Positions 1-13,123 are shown, counted from the stretch's first letter. The stretch: 64,000 nucleotides of DNA from Pocillopora verrucosa (GCF_036669915.1 NC_089320.1:20597982-20661981), one strand, 5' to 3'. Notes: a model not told the origin generated them from the sequence alone. Translations and numbers: made by a program.

Positions 1-2580
1 TAATTTATCAGCCAGTCATTAAATCGCTTTTTTAGGAATGAAGTGCATTCTTAGATTCGATTGAATGGTAGTGCTGCAGACCACGCATATTCGAGCATAC
101 GTCTTAGGAAAGGGATGATTTTTAAGTGGTTCTTTCTTTTACTCAGGTGGAATTTACTTGGTAAAATTTTTAGTGCACCGAGAGAAAAGTGAGCAAGGAT
201 ATTTTTAGGTACGGTGCGAGAAATGACGGATCATGGTTTCAGTTGTTACCTTCTCAGGGGTATTACATCACTTCTTGAAAAGAAAAATGTAATCCTTTGT
301 TGTTTGACAACAACTTTGGCAATATCTATCTGAATATCCTCAAATCAGGAATGGACAATGGCAAAGTTTTCTGCAATTTCAAATCTTAAAAATAGACCTT
401 AATTGAAGGAACTATGATAAACTGTTACTTTGATCCAAAAGAGTTCATATATGCCAGAAATTTCAAAGTTTGATCAGTCACTTAAGCCAAAATCGAAAAA
501 AAAATCCTACTGCTACCTCTCATTATTGTTATGGTAATTGCACCGTATGAAAGAATCTTTGGATTAACACATTCACATCAATTGTTCAAGGCAGGGGTGA
601 AAAAGAGGAAAAAGGGAAAAAAGATAAAATGCACCGAAAATATTTGAACAAAAGCAAGCATTCCGACAAACCCTCCCCCCGGCAACACTTGTAATTACTG
701 AATGTGTATAAAAGCAAACCAAACAGACGAAAGATACAATTGACAACACACCAATTAGGCCTAGATTTTGTAAGGCTATTTTTTTCTTACCTTTTCTTGT
801 AGATTTTTTATCCACACTGACATCGTATATTCCCGGTATAACCGCACCCGGAGATAAATTTAAGACTCGCCCGTAGAGTCATATCAAGTTGATCTGACAC
901 GAACGTCTGAAAAATAGTTAGGGTATCTTGAATAGAATTTCGAGAGCTCAGAATTTACAAAAGGACCGCAACTTGGATAATATAAAGCGGTTGTTTATTA
1001 CCGAGTCAGTGATAAAGAAAGAAATGTATTGCACATGGGAAATTTTCCTAGCTCCTAGAAGCTTTCTGTTTTAACTAAAGTACTCCTAGGCGTGGGCTGA
1101 ATTCATGGATCGCTATGACACAGAAAATTGCCATCCACAAATAGAATGAAGAGAAAACGCGAACTGGCTGACCGAGATCTAAAATGTTCACTCTACGAAA
1201 TAAATGACGCACAAATGATTCCTGTTGACGAGAGAAAATAATGCTCCCACCATTTTCTCATGCTGTTAGTTAAGGCGAGCTCCACCTTCCTTTTTACGCA
1301 TTTTATCATGTAAGGGATTTTTAAAAGGAAAAAAAAGATCGTCCTTGGAAAGCCTGAATGCTTTCAAAATGAACAATTGTTTAACCTTGTGAGAATAAAA
1401 GCACTTCTTAATTTCGGTGCGGACACAATTTGTTTAGGTACTTTCACACCCAAAAATAGGCCTGGGAAAGTGTGCAAAGTTTTCCAGCACGTAAGCGCAA
1501 TTTTTTTATGAGAGACATAAAGACATGACATAATTCTCAAGGGATTATGTCATGATAATTCCATTTTCGCAAGATCCAGGATAATTAGTGTTCGCAGAAA
1601 CCTCGGGAACAAACTGATGGAAAAAGGACAAAAATTATCACACACCTTTGCAGCTGTACGCTGACAGGAAGGCACTCAATTAAGCGAATATTTTGAAGTC
1701 GAGCAGTTAGTTTTGAAAACTAATAGACGATTGGTTATCTGAAATTAAAAATACCAAAGTGGGTAAATATTTTTTGAAAAGGCTTTTGTCATGATGGTCC
1801 AGGAAAGGGATCTTTTCTTTAATATAAATTTAATTTACAACAAAACTTTAAAAGGTTTGTACAAACAATGGAGTGCACAGTTATTTTGTTTAATTTCGGC
1901 TAGTTCCAAGTGCAAAAAATGCAATCAAGTGAGAGCTGTTTTAAAAGCGTTTTATTTTCTCTGCATCTTCCTCTCCAACATTGAGTATGAAGTAATGTGA
2001 AAAGAACGTAGAAAAGAGAACAGTTATGACTGTTCGCCGTCTTAATTGCTTCTCCAGCCAAGAGCGCTGATTGATAATAATGAGAGGACGAATAACAATA
2101 GCGAAAAAAAAGTATTTTTTTATTTTTTCTTCTTTTTCGCTTTTGCTCTTGTCATAGATTGCATGATTGTATGCGGTTATTAATTTTTTGTTTCCATATG
2201 ATTGAACACGCCTTTCAAAGTTTACCAAAGGAGACCAGGCTCGAAAAACATTCCTGAACATTCCATGTTGGAGCTGTTTTCAGTTTAAGAAAATTTTGAA
2301 CTCTTCGTGAATCTTGATTTTATTAATTAGGTTTACAAAGTGACTGACAAAATAAACAAAGGATTATCTGTGTTGGATCTTGGGCGTTTTAAATGTGTTT
2401 TGTATTAGAGTGCAAATACAGATCGCATGCGAAAGAGCGCGGTAAATGCAGGAGAGGTTGGGAAAGATTAGACTGTACTGCATCTGGACAAGCTTTGATA
2501 ACGTTGGCCTGACCTCCCTCGAAGACGAAGAAGTTTTCTGAACTATCATTTTGAACCGGGCCAATCAAAAATGTTAATCA
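1..2580. other. No recognisable gene in the left flank
   Basis: AT-rich sequence without an exon chain that I could support. A minus-strand 80-residue frame (573-815) starts with a basic stretch followed by a hydrophobic run (LIGVLSIVSFVCLVCFY), which looks like a signal anchor. It has no homologue I recognise, and a good splice donor (GTAAGA) lies inside its first codons, so it is more likely chance or intron sequence. Confidence 0.5.
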
Positions 2581-2611
2581 TTACGTCATGGTTTACATTC
2601 CGACATATAAA
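2581..2611 (+). promoter_or_regulatory. Candidate core promoter (CRE-like site plus TATA box) of the modular secreted gene
   Basis: TTACGTCA, a near match to the CRE/ATF site, begins at 2581, and TATAAA lies at 2606-2611. The TATA box is 85-90 bases before the predicted ATG at 2696, so a start site near 2635-2640 would leave a 5' leader of about 60 bases. Both motifs are short and could be coincidental; their order and spacing relative to the signal-peptide exon make a real promoter plausible. Confidence 0.45.
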
Positions 2612-2695
2612 TGAACTTATGAAAGGTTCATTAGCTACAGTTCTTCCTGACCTGCTCTCGGAAGGAACCAAAGAGCTACTCCCCCAGCATCAAAA

Positions 2696-5600
2696 ATGAA
2701 AAGTTTATCTGCACTTTTATTGTTATGCATAGCTGTGGTGCAAATCCACAGTTCGTTTACGCCTTTTGAAGACATCACCGAGATAAAATTGAGAGAATTC
2801 ACACAAAAATGGAATGAAGGTAGATACATACCACGAGGATTGATTCCTTTATGAAATTTTAGAGAAAGCATATAATTTGAAAGATTGCTATTTGGATAGA
2901 ACTGTATTCGCTGTTATAAATGAAAAAGAAGAATATTTATAATTTTTTTCATGAAACCCCAAAATCTTAGTATTAGCCAGAGATCAATCGACGTACGCGG
3001 ATAACTCGAGTGAAGCCTTCAAAAATTGGTTAAATTTAGCAGATGCTTAGACGATTTCAGATCGATCGTTCAGCTTTCAGAATGAGCACTCAAGATGCAT
3101 GTATTACGCGCACGCGTTTGGAACCGAACGCGCGTTTCTCGCGCGTTATGAAAAATCGTCACTCTTGGCACTTGTTGAACTTGGCTAAAGGTTTGTTAAC
3201 TTAAATACTCTATGTTTCCATCTAATAGTTGAGGATTCCAACAACAAGCTAACAACCAAACTAGCAACAGTCCTCGCTGAAGGAAAAAGGGAGGAAAATC
3301 ACGACAAACCTGATCCAGAAAAAAAGAAAGATTTGAAAGCATTGGAGGATATAGTGGAATCGGTAAGATTAAGTTGCAAAGAATTAATCATGCTGTGAGA
3401 AATACTCGCTGACTTCGTGCAGCCAGCTTTTAAGTCACATTGTTCCTCTGGAAAACAAAGGACGCTAATAATTAATTTTATTTAGGTGAGCCACGGAATA
3501 TTCAACAAATTAAACAATATTCAATACCCCAGGGGACTTAAACTCATTCTGTAAGTTCCATTTTCTAAGACCAGTTTTAATTTGTGATTCATAAAGCAGT
3601 TGATTATGTTACAAAGTGACCACTTAAATTCGCAGAGATCAAAGCTTTGTCTGACTACAAAATACTTTTCAATAGCAAAATGCTTCATCGTTAAGTATCA
3701 AATGATTTTTCATCACTTACTTACTTTTTTACTTTTTTAATTTCAGCTTCATCTGGTCATTCCTGCACTGAAAAAAATCCGAAAAATTTAAAGAAGAGCA
3801 GAGCGAGAGTGAGTAGGCATTTACGTTTCCGCTCGCTCGGACCCGGTCTCACGTCCCTATACCATAAGAGAAAACAGTGTCCGGGGCTGTCTCAGATAAA
3901 TTCATATCAAAAGATATGGTTGGCTGCCGGCAATACTCTTTGCCTGCTCGACCCTTTGACCCCTTAAAGTCACCAGCATCTAATTTCTCCTTATTCCTTA
4001 CAAAATCACCTCTGAATCACACGTTAAGGTCACCAGAATAATGGAAATGATCACCTGTCAAGGAGACTCTCGCTTGTTAAACCAATTCTCCCGGTTAGCA
4101 CCTAAGAAATGTGTAGAAAACAGTGTAACGAAAATGCATTCCTACATTAGGGTGTACTCAAAGGGTTAAAGCGTGAATTACTTTGTTCATTTTACTTTGA
4201 GTCCCAATCAATTCCTTGTGACATTTGCCAACAGTATGTTCTGAATGGCAGTTTTGATTAGTTAGTTTTAGTTCTACAACACTCAATCGAAATGCGCACT
4301 TTGTGTGACTTGTGGTATTTGCTGACAGTTACTGCAATTACTACGTAGGGGCCCACAAAACGCATTTACTTGAGTACGCAAAACTCCCTGCAGTTAGAAA
4401 GAAGTGGTGTAAATTGCTGGGTTAATAATAATAATAATAATAATAATAAAACCGAAATGCACAGAGAAGAAAAACACAGGATTGAGAAAGTTGGAACGGA
4501 TGGAAATGACAAACCGCCGGCTTAGCTTATAGTTTATATTGATGTTTGCATTTAGCGATCAAAAAGGCATATTACTCTCTAATGTAGAATGTTTGATTTC
4601 TCTTTGTTATATTTTTGTAAGAATACGCCCATGGATTATTTGAGCTGCTCAACGAGGAAGCCGAAGCTAAAAAGTTCAAGGTCGTTCTTGGCAGATCTGT
4701 TACGGAACTGCACGAAAAGTGTCATGAGATTCAGGAACAGTTTTTGTCACACGCAAATAAGACAGGTTTGTTATCCTTCGTTAAGACTGATTCTAGAAAA
4801 TATAGAATTAATCAAGTCATTCGTTGATTTTTTTTGTTAACTCTGACAGAAATGTGTGGTTTTATTAGCGTGGCAGGCTGGTTTGGCTGGTCAGCTCTTT
4901 CGTAAGGGTGGAATGATGGAATGACGAACTGTAGACTGACTGACCGATAGATCGATTGAATCATGGACTGATTGACTTGCAGACTGACCGACATCTGACT
5001 CATAGACATGACTTATAGACTGACTGACTGACTCGCTGATTGGTCGACTGGCCGAATAACCGAGTGACCAACAAATTGATGTATGATTTGAGTGACTGAT
5101 CGCTTAACCCGAAGTCTGACTAACCGTATGACTGAATTACCAGTTGACCGATCGCATTAAATAGCAAATCGAGAGAAAATTCCATGTCTAAGCAAGTCAA
5201 CTTTTTTTCTATCCATCAGGGTTGTTTGAAAAATTACGAAAGGCTAAAGGTGACGAAGATGACCTCGATGAAGCTGAAATGTCGGATGAACTTTTGCAGG
5301 AAGAAAATGAAAGTGATGCTTTCGGTGAGAATTTTCGTTTACATCAAGCCTCGCACGAAAACCGGTAACGAAGCTCAGTGTAGATATTTATAAATTGAGT
5401 ACTTTCAACCCGTTCACGAAACGTAACAAAATAGAGAATCTTTTTCACTGATACTGGTTCATCAAGTTTTAATACAGCTGTTAGAAAGTTACGAGCAAGA
5501 ATGGATATGTCAGACAGTTTTGTGTACTTAGGCAAATAGCCTTAACCTTTTCACTCCCAGGATCTAGTAAGTAATTCCCCTCATTGTCTGCCAAACAATT

Positions 5601-8323
5601 CTTATGATATTAGTTCTGAGAATTTATAATCCCCTAATTGACATGCCTCTTAATTCTCATTACTTGTCTGCTTGACACTGTATTGGTAAGATGAGGAGAA
5701 ATTCTGTCTTGATCACTTAAGGAAGTTAGAGTTAAGGTGGTAAACTCATATGTCCAATGCCAACACTTAATTTTCAGCTAATACAAGTTCAGAATATATT
5801 CGATCTTATCCGAAAAAAGAAGAAAGAGAAAGATAAGCATCAGATCGTTATCAAAAGAGAGACGATTTAAGGCTAGACACCCAACAAAAAGGGCTTTTAA
5901 GGGTTTTTCAGAAAGTGTTATTGCTTTCCCAACACCTTATTTCGTGATAGGATCCTTTGTCAACAATAGCACTTAACTACAATTTTTGTTGGGGTTTGAT
6001 TTTAATAGAGGCCTTGGGTGGAGCAGAGGAGGAACAAGAAAGGAAAGAAAAACCCAGCCTACAGGGCTTCATAGTGCTGAGCAAACTCTTCCAAAAATCC
6101 ATTTGTGGTAATCCTACTAAAGGTATGTTAGAATGTCTCATTCTGTTTGGACTGGTTCTTTACAGGTCTTAATGAATTGCATCATATTTTGAGGATCAAA
6201 TACAAACACATTAAAAAAAAAAAAGAAGCAACAGCTTACGATGTGCTATTCACTCCCAAATTGCATTGCAACAGAGACGGGCGATTTCCAGTCAATGTTG
6301 CTCTAGACTACTTGTGACGAGGTAACAACAAATTTCAAACAAAGATATTGTCTTACTTTAATAGTTTACTAAAACGCATCAATGAGAACTTTGCGTCAAA
6401 AACCAGCGTCTGTGACATCACTTTGGAGAACCTTTTAGTTTCAAGTCAGAGTGATGTTTTCGAAAGTGCGTTAAAAAATAAAAAATTAAGCTTTAGAGAG
6501 GATGAGTTTGATTCAATAGTTCCCGAACCCTTTTGTTGGCACGAAGGATGGATTTGAGTGTCGGAAAATGAGTTGATTAGCTAATTATCTCGTTACTTTG
6601 TTTATTCTCTCAGGAATGATTGAATTACTCGAAAAGATAGTGCATGGAAAAGAACCAAGCGAGAACCCTTTCCCTAAATTAGGAGATAAAGTCATTGAGT
6701 TTCTTGGCCTCACTGATGGACCAAATATACCGTGCAAAGAGCGCAAAGGTACACAGCTTTTGGTCAATCATAATTCTGTATCTCTATGTTAGTCCTGCAC
6801 TAGGTTTAATCCAGGACTTGCTTTTAGCCTTTTTCCATAAAACTTCCAAAGTCTATTTTTTTAAGTTACCATACCTTTTTTAAGCTAAAATATAAATGGG
6901 GTCCTATGAGTGATCATTACAGCACCCTCTGGCCTATAAATTTATATATCCCGATCAATAAATTGATGTATTAAGAATAGAAACTGTAGGTCGAAGAAAC
7001 TCGGACGCATATAATAATGAGCGCATCCATGTTCCTGAACACTAATGGAATCCAGATGGTGTAAATAGCCCTCTGTGCCACACTAAGAAAAAAAACTTTC
7101 TATACGCCTAAGTTGTTGTTGTTAGTAACAAGTTATCTGTTAATTTGAGTTACAAAATTCGTTAACAGGATAACAGCTAGCAATTTTTTTTTCTGAAAAA
7201 TACCTGCGAGGCTACGTCTCATGTAACTAGCGTTTTCTTACATGTTCACAGGCTTGCTTGAAAACATTGAGAAGCCTCCAAACTCCCTTAAGAAAAAATT
7301 CTTGTCAATCGTTCTTAAAACGAGCAAGGTGGAACAGTGCAAAGATGGTAAGTGTACAGATATCTTTTTTTACTTTCAAAGTTCGTATAGCAATGACAAC
7401 TACCAGAAAGCTTACAACTTTAAAGAGAAAATGAATAATTCAGAACACTGATCTTTATTCATGAAAAAAAAATTGAAAGTTACCATTGAACTAAATGGAA
7501 TTGGAGGCATGTACACAGTAAAAGCGAAACAAAAACAAACAAGCAAAAACAACAACAACAAAAACAATTATAAAAGTCTTAATATTATTCTTCCTTTTCC
7601 CTTTTTTTTCCCTTTTCCCTTTCCGCCCAAACATTTCCATATTTCTCTCCTTTATCCTTTCTGTCTGTAAATATTTTCACCCATTTTTTCCTTTTTCCGT
7701 TAACTTGGTATTTCTCTTTGTATGTTTAGTATCCAATGTCCTGCTTCAACTGAAAATTATCAAATCGGTAAGCATCTGGAGAATTCCTTATATAAATGTC
7801 ATTGAATTACTTGTATATCCCTTCAGCGAAGATTTCTTGATGATGCATTAAGTTGTTAATAAGAGATACGTATTTCAACATTCTGAGAGCAATACTTTGC
7901 TCTCCAAATTAAGGAGAAAGAAAGAAAACAAACCTAACACCAGTTTAAATCATCTTATAATTTCATAGGCAATACAGCTAACCGGAAAGTTTCACAAGCT
8001 CCTGATGTTGGGTGCCAAACAAAAAATGGGTTTGTATCAGTCTTTTTCACTCGAACAAATGTCTCTTTTAACTGACCGAAACATCGTGGTATTAATGACC
8101 TCAGCATGCCACTTAGAACTGGCGCCATGGTGATAAAATGAATCAATAAGAGTAACTCCGTTCTTCACTTGTTACTCTCTTAGATCTTGTTAAACAGATC
8201 AAGGCATTGATGGCCCATAAGCAGGATGAATATGCGTTCAAGTTGGTAGGTGATAAAGTCCTTGAAGATCTGAAAAAAGCCTTGCTGATAGAATTATCAC
8301 TGAAGAAGCAGCTGCCAAAGTAA
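2696..8323 (+). CDS. Unrecognised secreted protein built from repeated short exons
   Basis: I do not recognise this protein. Exon 1 begins with a classical signal peptide (MKSLSALLLLCIAVVQIHSS). Supported exons are 2696-2819, 3229-3362, 3486-3550, 4622-4765, 5220-5324, 6009-6122, 6614-6748, 7252-7347, 7730-7767, 7969-8029 and 8184-8323, all with AG/GT borders. Introns 1, 4-7 and those after exons 8 and 10 are phase 1. Several exons open with related motifs: SHGIFNKL, AHGLFELL, GLFEKL, GMIELLEK, GLLENIEK. Exons 7 and 11 share KLGDKVIEFL and KLVGDKVLEDL. Cysteines are sparse, about one per module. The product would be about 385 residues, rich in Lys and Glu. The junction between exons 3 and 4 does not keep frame (phase 2 into phase 1), so a small exon of length 3n+2 between 3551 and 4621 may be missing from this model. 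Alternatively exon 3 reads into TAA at 3552-3554. The function is unknown; export from the cell is inferred from the signal peptide only. Confidence 0.6.
4426..4449 (+). repeat. (TAA)n trinucleotide microsatellite
   Basis: About eight AAT/TAA repeats within an intron of the modular secreted gene. Confidence 0.9.
4915..5160 (+). repeat. Degenerate GACT-rich tetranucleotide tract
   Basis: Repeated GACTGACTGA-like words with many substitutions fill this intron between exons 4 and 5. It is an old, decayed simple repeat with no coding sign. Confidence 0.7.
5542..5737. mobile_element. MITE-like element with TTAACCCTTT-type ends (family M1)
   Basis: The left end reads TTAACCTTTTCACTCCCAGG and the right end is a decayed inverted copy (GTTAGAGTTAAGG). 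The internal words (caattcttat, acttgtctgcttga, ggagaaattct) recur at 40687-41098. It has no coding capacity and is about 196 bp long. TTAA at the ends resembles piggyBac-like target choice, which is inference. Confidence 0.6.
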
Positions 8324-8436
8324 AAGGGCCAAACGTGACCCAGGGAGTTTACGCCACCTGGCTCCTGGCCTGACGGACGGGTGAACTGACTTTACTGACT
8401 TACTGACGAAGGGAAACGAAACAATTTAGCCACTGA

Positions 8437-8442
8437 AATAAA
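8437..8442 (+). terminator. Candidate polyadenylation signal of the modular secreted gene
   Basis: AATAAA lies 114 bases after the TAA at 8321-8323, a normal 3' UTR distance. No transcript is available to confirm the cleavage site. Confidence 0.5.
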
Positions 8443-9566
8443 ACATATATTCATCTACGTCACGTGTAAATGAAAATTTGAAAATTTTTACCCCCTTTTT
8501 CCACTTGAGTACGTTTTGCGACGACACGTATCATTTACCTTCCTCTCATTTTAATAGTAAAAGCGTTTCTTGTTCGTGTGTTGGATATCTTAATCAGTTA
8601 GTTAGGAAAGCAGACAAGTAATCTTTGTCATGAAAATAATTTCGTACGTTGGGTGAGGTTTTAATTACGTTTCTCATAAATCTGTATCAAGATCAAAACA
8701 ATCGCATTTAACATACGAATAAAATACAGTCAACACCTATGCATCTTGTAGCGCTTTCATTGGGAAACTAGTTGATGGTTTATACTCCTTGGCGTAGCAA
8801 GAGGAAGGAGATTCTGGGTGCTACAATTTTTAAATCCTTAACAAACAAATCTTATAATTTAGGTATGCTAAAACGCGCGGATCCAAAGAATCAGCCACGT
8901 ACTGCATTAGACAGTTATTCTCGTCACATGAGTTGGCTAACCCCTAGTCTAACTCTAAATGCAAGGAAAGTGAATGAAAAATTATCGGTTTCGAAAACGA
9001 ATTTTTCCACCTTTGTGATGTTTAGCTGGAGTTTTTTCAGTGCTAATACGTTATACGGAGCCTAGGCTGCCCACACTATTTACATAAAAATATTTCGAAA
9101 CTAGGAGTCTGTGATAAACTCCACAGTGCTAAAGGACCACATAAAGTAGCGAGCAGTCAAGTATTTATTAGCACCTAACCCTTAGTATGCTTGGCATCAG
9201 TATGCATATTCTCCTTACTATTCTGTATACATTTTCTAAGGTGCTGACAAGGAGAATTTGTTTAACAATCAAGTGCTTCTTTAGGTGGTGATCATTTCCT
9301 TTTTTTCTCCCGACCTTAATGTTTGATTCAGGGTTGATATTGTAAGGAAAAATTAACTAACTCTTAGGGACTCAAGGACTATCAGTGTCGCCTCTTCCTT
9401 GAAGTTGGATCTAATTGTAAATAGACATAAAAGCGAGTCCATGTCTCGCTCTCATCTCCTCTTTTCACCACATCGAGTTTGTTCGCATCAACACCTTGAG
9501 TAATGCCTTCTCTCCAAAGCAGGATATTTTCTTGTCCTTAATGAACACTACTGAGCCATTATTTTT
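8443..9566. other. Intergenic stretch between the secreted gene and GPN2
   Basis: It holds the 3' flank of the secreted gene, then a MITE copy (about 9177-9372), then the 3' flank of GPN2, which is read leftward. A 97-residue plus-strand frame at 8772-9065 shows no domain, no splice context and no resemblance to anything I know, and is not called as a gene. Confidence 0.5.
9177..9372. mobile_element. MITE-like element, family M2
   Basis: It shares ordered words with 39533-39728 and with the two halves at 55288-55380 and 55656-55735: CATCAGTATGCATATTCTCC, then GTGCTGACAAGG, then CTTAATGTTTGATTCAGGG, then ACTCTTAGG. The element is short (about 195 bp) and non-coding. Confidence 0.6.
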
Positions 9567-12500
9567 CTAGGAGTTTTCATCCTCATCTTTCATGTACTTC
9601 TCTTGAATTGCTGCCGTCCTAAAAAATTGAACACCATCAAAAAGTTATTTTATTTGGTTGGTGATGAGTCTGTTAAGGCAGATGGGGAACTGGGCTGTTG
9701 ACACCTATAACCCCTGGAGTGTGCTGCTTCCCTGTGTGCAATGTCCTAGAGTATACCCCCTGGATATTCCTTATTGGGCATTAAGTCAATCTTTCACTAT
9801 GGTATTCCAAATAAATGCAACTGATATCATTGAAAATTTTGAAAAAATTATTACTTTTCTGTAAAGGAAATTTTTACTAAAGAAGCTTTAAAGTTTTAAC
9901 ATGACTTATCCAAAAAAAAAAACAACAACATTTGTTCAGATAATAGGACCAAATGTATTAAAACTCTAATTTTAAAAGCTTGGGACATGAAGATGATCTT
10001 GACTTTGTCCTTACAAAAGCAAAGTCAAAGACATTTTTAGCATTCTTAAGTTCACTATTTTTCCTTCCCGTCTCAAACCTAATAATGCAAATAAATGAAT
10101 GAAGGAATGGATAGGGAGAGAAACAAATTATACCTATGACACTTGACAGTGCTTCGGTAAATAAACTTACCTAAAAAATTCAAAATCTGTTCCTACAGCT
10201 GAAGACATTAGGTTACTGAAATTCCCTCTGTCATCCTCAAGTTCACCAAAAGCAAAACCATTAGCCTGATCAATAGATTTGATCACCTGATACATACTCT
10301 CCTTTGACTAAAACAAAATGAAAATGATCTGAGATTGTAGCACTTTTGGTTTGCAGTGCTCTGTGATTGGTCAAGAAAACTCACACCACTTTTTTCTAAC
10401 TATCAGGTGCATAAAAAAGCAAGCTTGACATGTTTCCCCCTTGCCACTTCAAGTGAGGTTGCTTTATTCTGCTTGCTCTACAAGCTTTATACTTTGAACA
10501 AAGAGATCCTGACAAAAGCAGCAACAAAAAACAAAACTTCAAGTACAAAACAGGCCTATTTCCACTAATATTTCAGCAATCACCTGTATATCCAGTGTTT
10601 TAAAAGACACCAGGCCATAGTCCTCAACTAAACCCACTAATGCTTCATTCAGCTTTTTGTACTTTCGAGTAAATGGATCATCTTTGATGTGATCCAGGAG
10701 AAAATTCAGATCCAAAACATCTGTATAAAAGTCTAAATTGAATGCTAACAAGAAATCAAAATAATTGAAGTCAACAATAAAATTCCAGAAAAAAAGACTC
10801 AAGCATTGCCAACACACTACTGCCTCAGAGAAAACATATTTACATTTCCAATGGCATCTTCCTTAAATCATTAGTTCAAGCAGAAACAAAATCATTTGAA
10901 TCTAACATCTAATCTACAAATACGATATGTTGGTCCATTGTTCTGGTGATCATCTTACACTTAACTTTGAATTACAACAGAAAATAAATGCCAGATCAAT
11001 CTGAGTGTCTTCAGCTCTAAACTCCCTAGACTGAGAGCAATTTTACTAAGAACCCTGTCACATATCCCATTTTAAATGTTTTTTCTTCAATAATCACACG
11101 TTTTACTGGCCAAGTGGCCTTAAATTGCCAGTGCTTATCCCTTAAGTATTTTTAATTCCCCTGGTTTGAATATTAATCACAGGCTTCCCATCTGTTGTCT
11201 CTCACCCATCACTTGACCACATTACCCAGACAGGTTGGCATTCATTTACATTTATACTCTTGAACAGAGAGATGCATGTAGTGAGAGTACTGTGTCTTGC
11301 CTAACAAAAGGTCACAGAGTGACCAACATTAATATAGGTAATAACATGATTTTAAGTGCAACATAATGTTAATTAGTACAAGCAAATTTTTCTAAGACAA
11401 CACTAGTCTTTGAAAAATGAATAAGAGCATATTTACACCAAACTGCAGGAGAAATCATGCTGTTACTTGATAATAATTTACATGCAAAAAGAATGACACT
11501 TGAGTTAAGTGAAAATGCACTCATTTTAAGCAAATCAAACATGTGTAATTTTTTCATGTATATCATTATATGTATTATAAATAGTCAATCACCTAGCTTT
11601 CCATATTGTTCTACCAGATCAATCTTGGAAAGGACATTAACATGAGGGAGCTCAACATGAATCATGGTTGACAAGGATGTGAGAAGAACAGAAATAAACT
11701 TTGTTGGATCACTGCAATGATGTGAATCAACAAGATGGACTGCAGCAAGCTGTGAAAGGATAAACATGATGTATTCAATACAAATCACTTAAAAATGATT
11801 AGCTTTCTACTCATGTAAGTTGTAGAGAGAACCAGTAACCCAAACAAGAAGGAACACAAAACTGCACCAAACTGAATAATTATCTAAATTGAAAATAAAA
11901 AGAGCCCAGAAAATAGGCCAAACATGACAAGATCTCAAGCATGCAAAGGCGATTTTGAAGTGTAAAACATGTAATAAATCTGCCATACTATGCACAGACA
12001 GGGGGTGGGGTGGGGGCTTTGACTTTGGGGCACATGTTCTTGAATAACGGCAAAATTTGAAGATATCTGGTAAGATTAAAAATCATCCAACTCAATGCAT
12101 TAGGTCCAGCATACAACAAAACACTGAGTGAATGAGTGGCTGCTGAAAATTTTGCACAATATGAAGGAATTTGCCAAACATCTGGGTGTCTCAAAAACTA
12201 GGATCTAAGACTAAGACCTGGAAAACTAAGACCTCAAAAACCAACACCTTCGAAACTTATTGATAAACTGTCTTTAATTCTATTTGACACTTAAAACGAA
12301 CTAATCCCAACAAGGAGTGCTGACCTCGAATACCTTCCAGTTCATCAATTTTCCAAGTTTTCAAAGTCTTAGTTTTCGAAGTCTTTACTCTTAGTTTGCA
12401 AGATACCCCTGAACAACTAACTGTTTGCCAAATCAAACAGATTTAAATTAAGCTCTTCAGCCTTACTAGGCTTCTGGTTTAACGCTTGAGTAGAACAGCA

Positions 12501-12921
12501 TTCGGAACAGGCCTTATCATTCACTTACTCTGAAGTCCCACTTTTCAAGCTGCCTGACCACATTCCTCACAGATGTGTGATGAGTGTACAGTTCAACTTG
12601 ACCAGGGCAGTCAAACAAGAAGTAATGCCCTTTCAGATCTTTCAGCTTTCTCTCCAGCCAGTCAAGATTCTTTTCGAGATACTCGATGCAGTATATAAGC
12701 CCACCATTTGGACCAAGCTTAAGATTCTCCATCACATCATCAAGAGTGATAAGCGTGGAAATGTCCACGGCACATTTGTAACTCAGCGAATCGTTTGCAG
12801 GATCAAGATTTACAACAGCCACTTTTCGACCCAAGTTTGTTAAAAATTCACTCATCCCAGCACAAAATGTACTTTTTCCAGAGCCCGGAGGCCCAATGAC
12901 AATCTGGCCAAACGACGGCAT
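9567..12921 (-). CDS. GPN2: GPN-loop GTPase 2
   Basis: Members of this family (GPN1/2/3) are cytosolic GTPases needed for assembly and nuclear import of RNA polymerases II and III. The complete gene is read leftward in five exons: 12921-12529, 11749-11593, 10744-10584, 10307-10171 and 9618-9567. They sum to 900 bases (299 residues plus stop), close to the roughly 310 of vertebrate GPN2. The P-loop GPPGSGKST is at residues 10-18, the family-defining GPN triplet at 70-72 inside [10 protein letters not shown], and DCPGQVE at 104-110. LSKIDL, the base-recognition motif, is in exon 2. The extended match to GPN2 rather than GPN1/3 includes [34 protein letters not shown] and the end AAIQEKYM. All intron phases agree. 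The start is the first ATG before MPSFGQ, with the P-loop placed as usual. No defect is seen. Confidence 0.95.
10344..10470. repeat. Dispersed TGATTGGT/CCAAT-containing repeat in a GPN2 intron
   Basis: The stretch reading TTTGCAGTGCTCTGTGATTGGT, followed by cacaccactt and atcaggtgca, resembles 63541-63660, where the same order of words recurs with several inverted CCAAT boxes. It is non-coding. Confidence 0.5.
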
Positions 12922-13123
12922 TTTGAAATTTTACCAAAAAATCACTAAAATTAACTATGAACCTACACAAACGTCCGCCATATTTAGCACCCAATTTCTC
13001 TCGGTTGCACTTTGTCTCAGTCTCTCTCAATTTCTGAGCCACATATAGGTCCGCTCTTCGTACAAGAAGGTACGCGGAGAACTGTGAATTAGTAATTCGC
13101 TTCGAATAGTTAGTTTTTATCAC

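Noticed and set aside
573..815. Minus-strand frame with a basic start and hydrophobic segment
   Set aside because: No homologue, no flanking exons, and a splice donor within its first codons.
2635..2871. Minus-strand frame overlapping exon 1 of the secreted gene
   Set aside because: Antisense to the signal-peptide exon; no supporting features of its own.
8772..9065. 97-residue plus-strand frame
   Set aside because: No domain, no conserved motif, no linked splice sites.
12577..12843. 88-residue plus-strand frame inside GPN2 exon 1
   Set aside because: Antisense shadow of the conserved GTPase exon.
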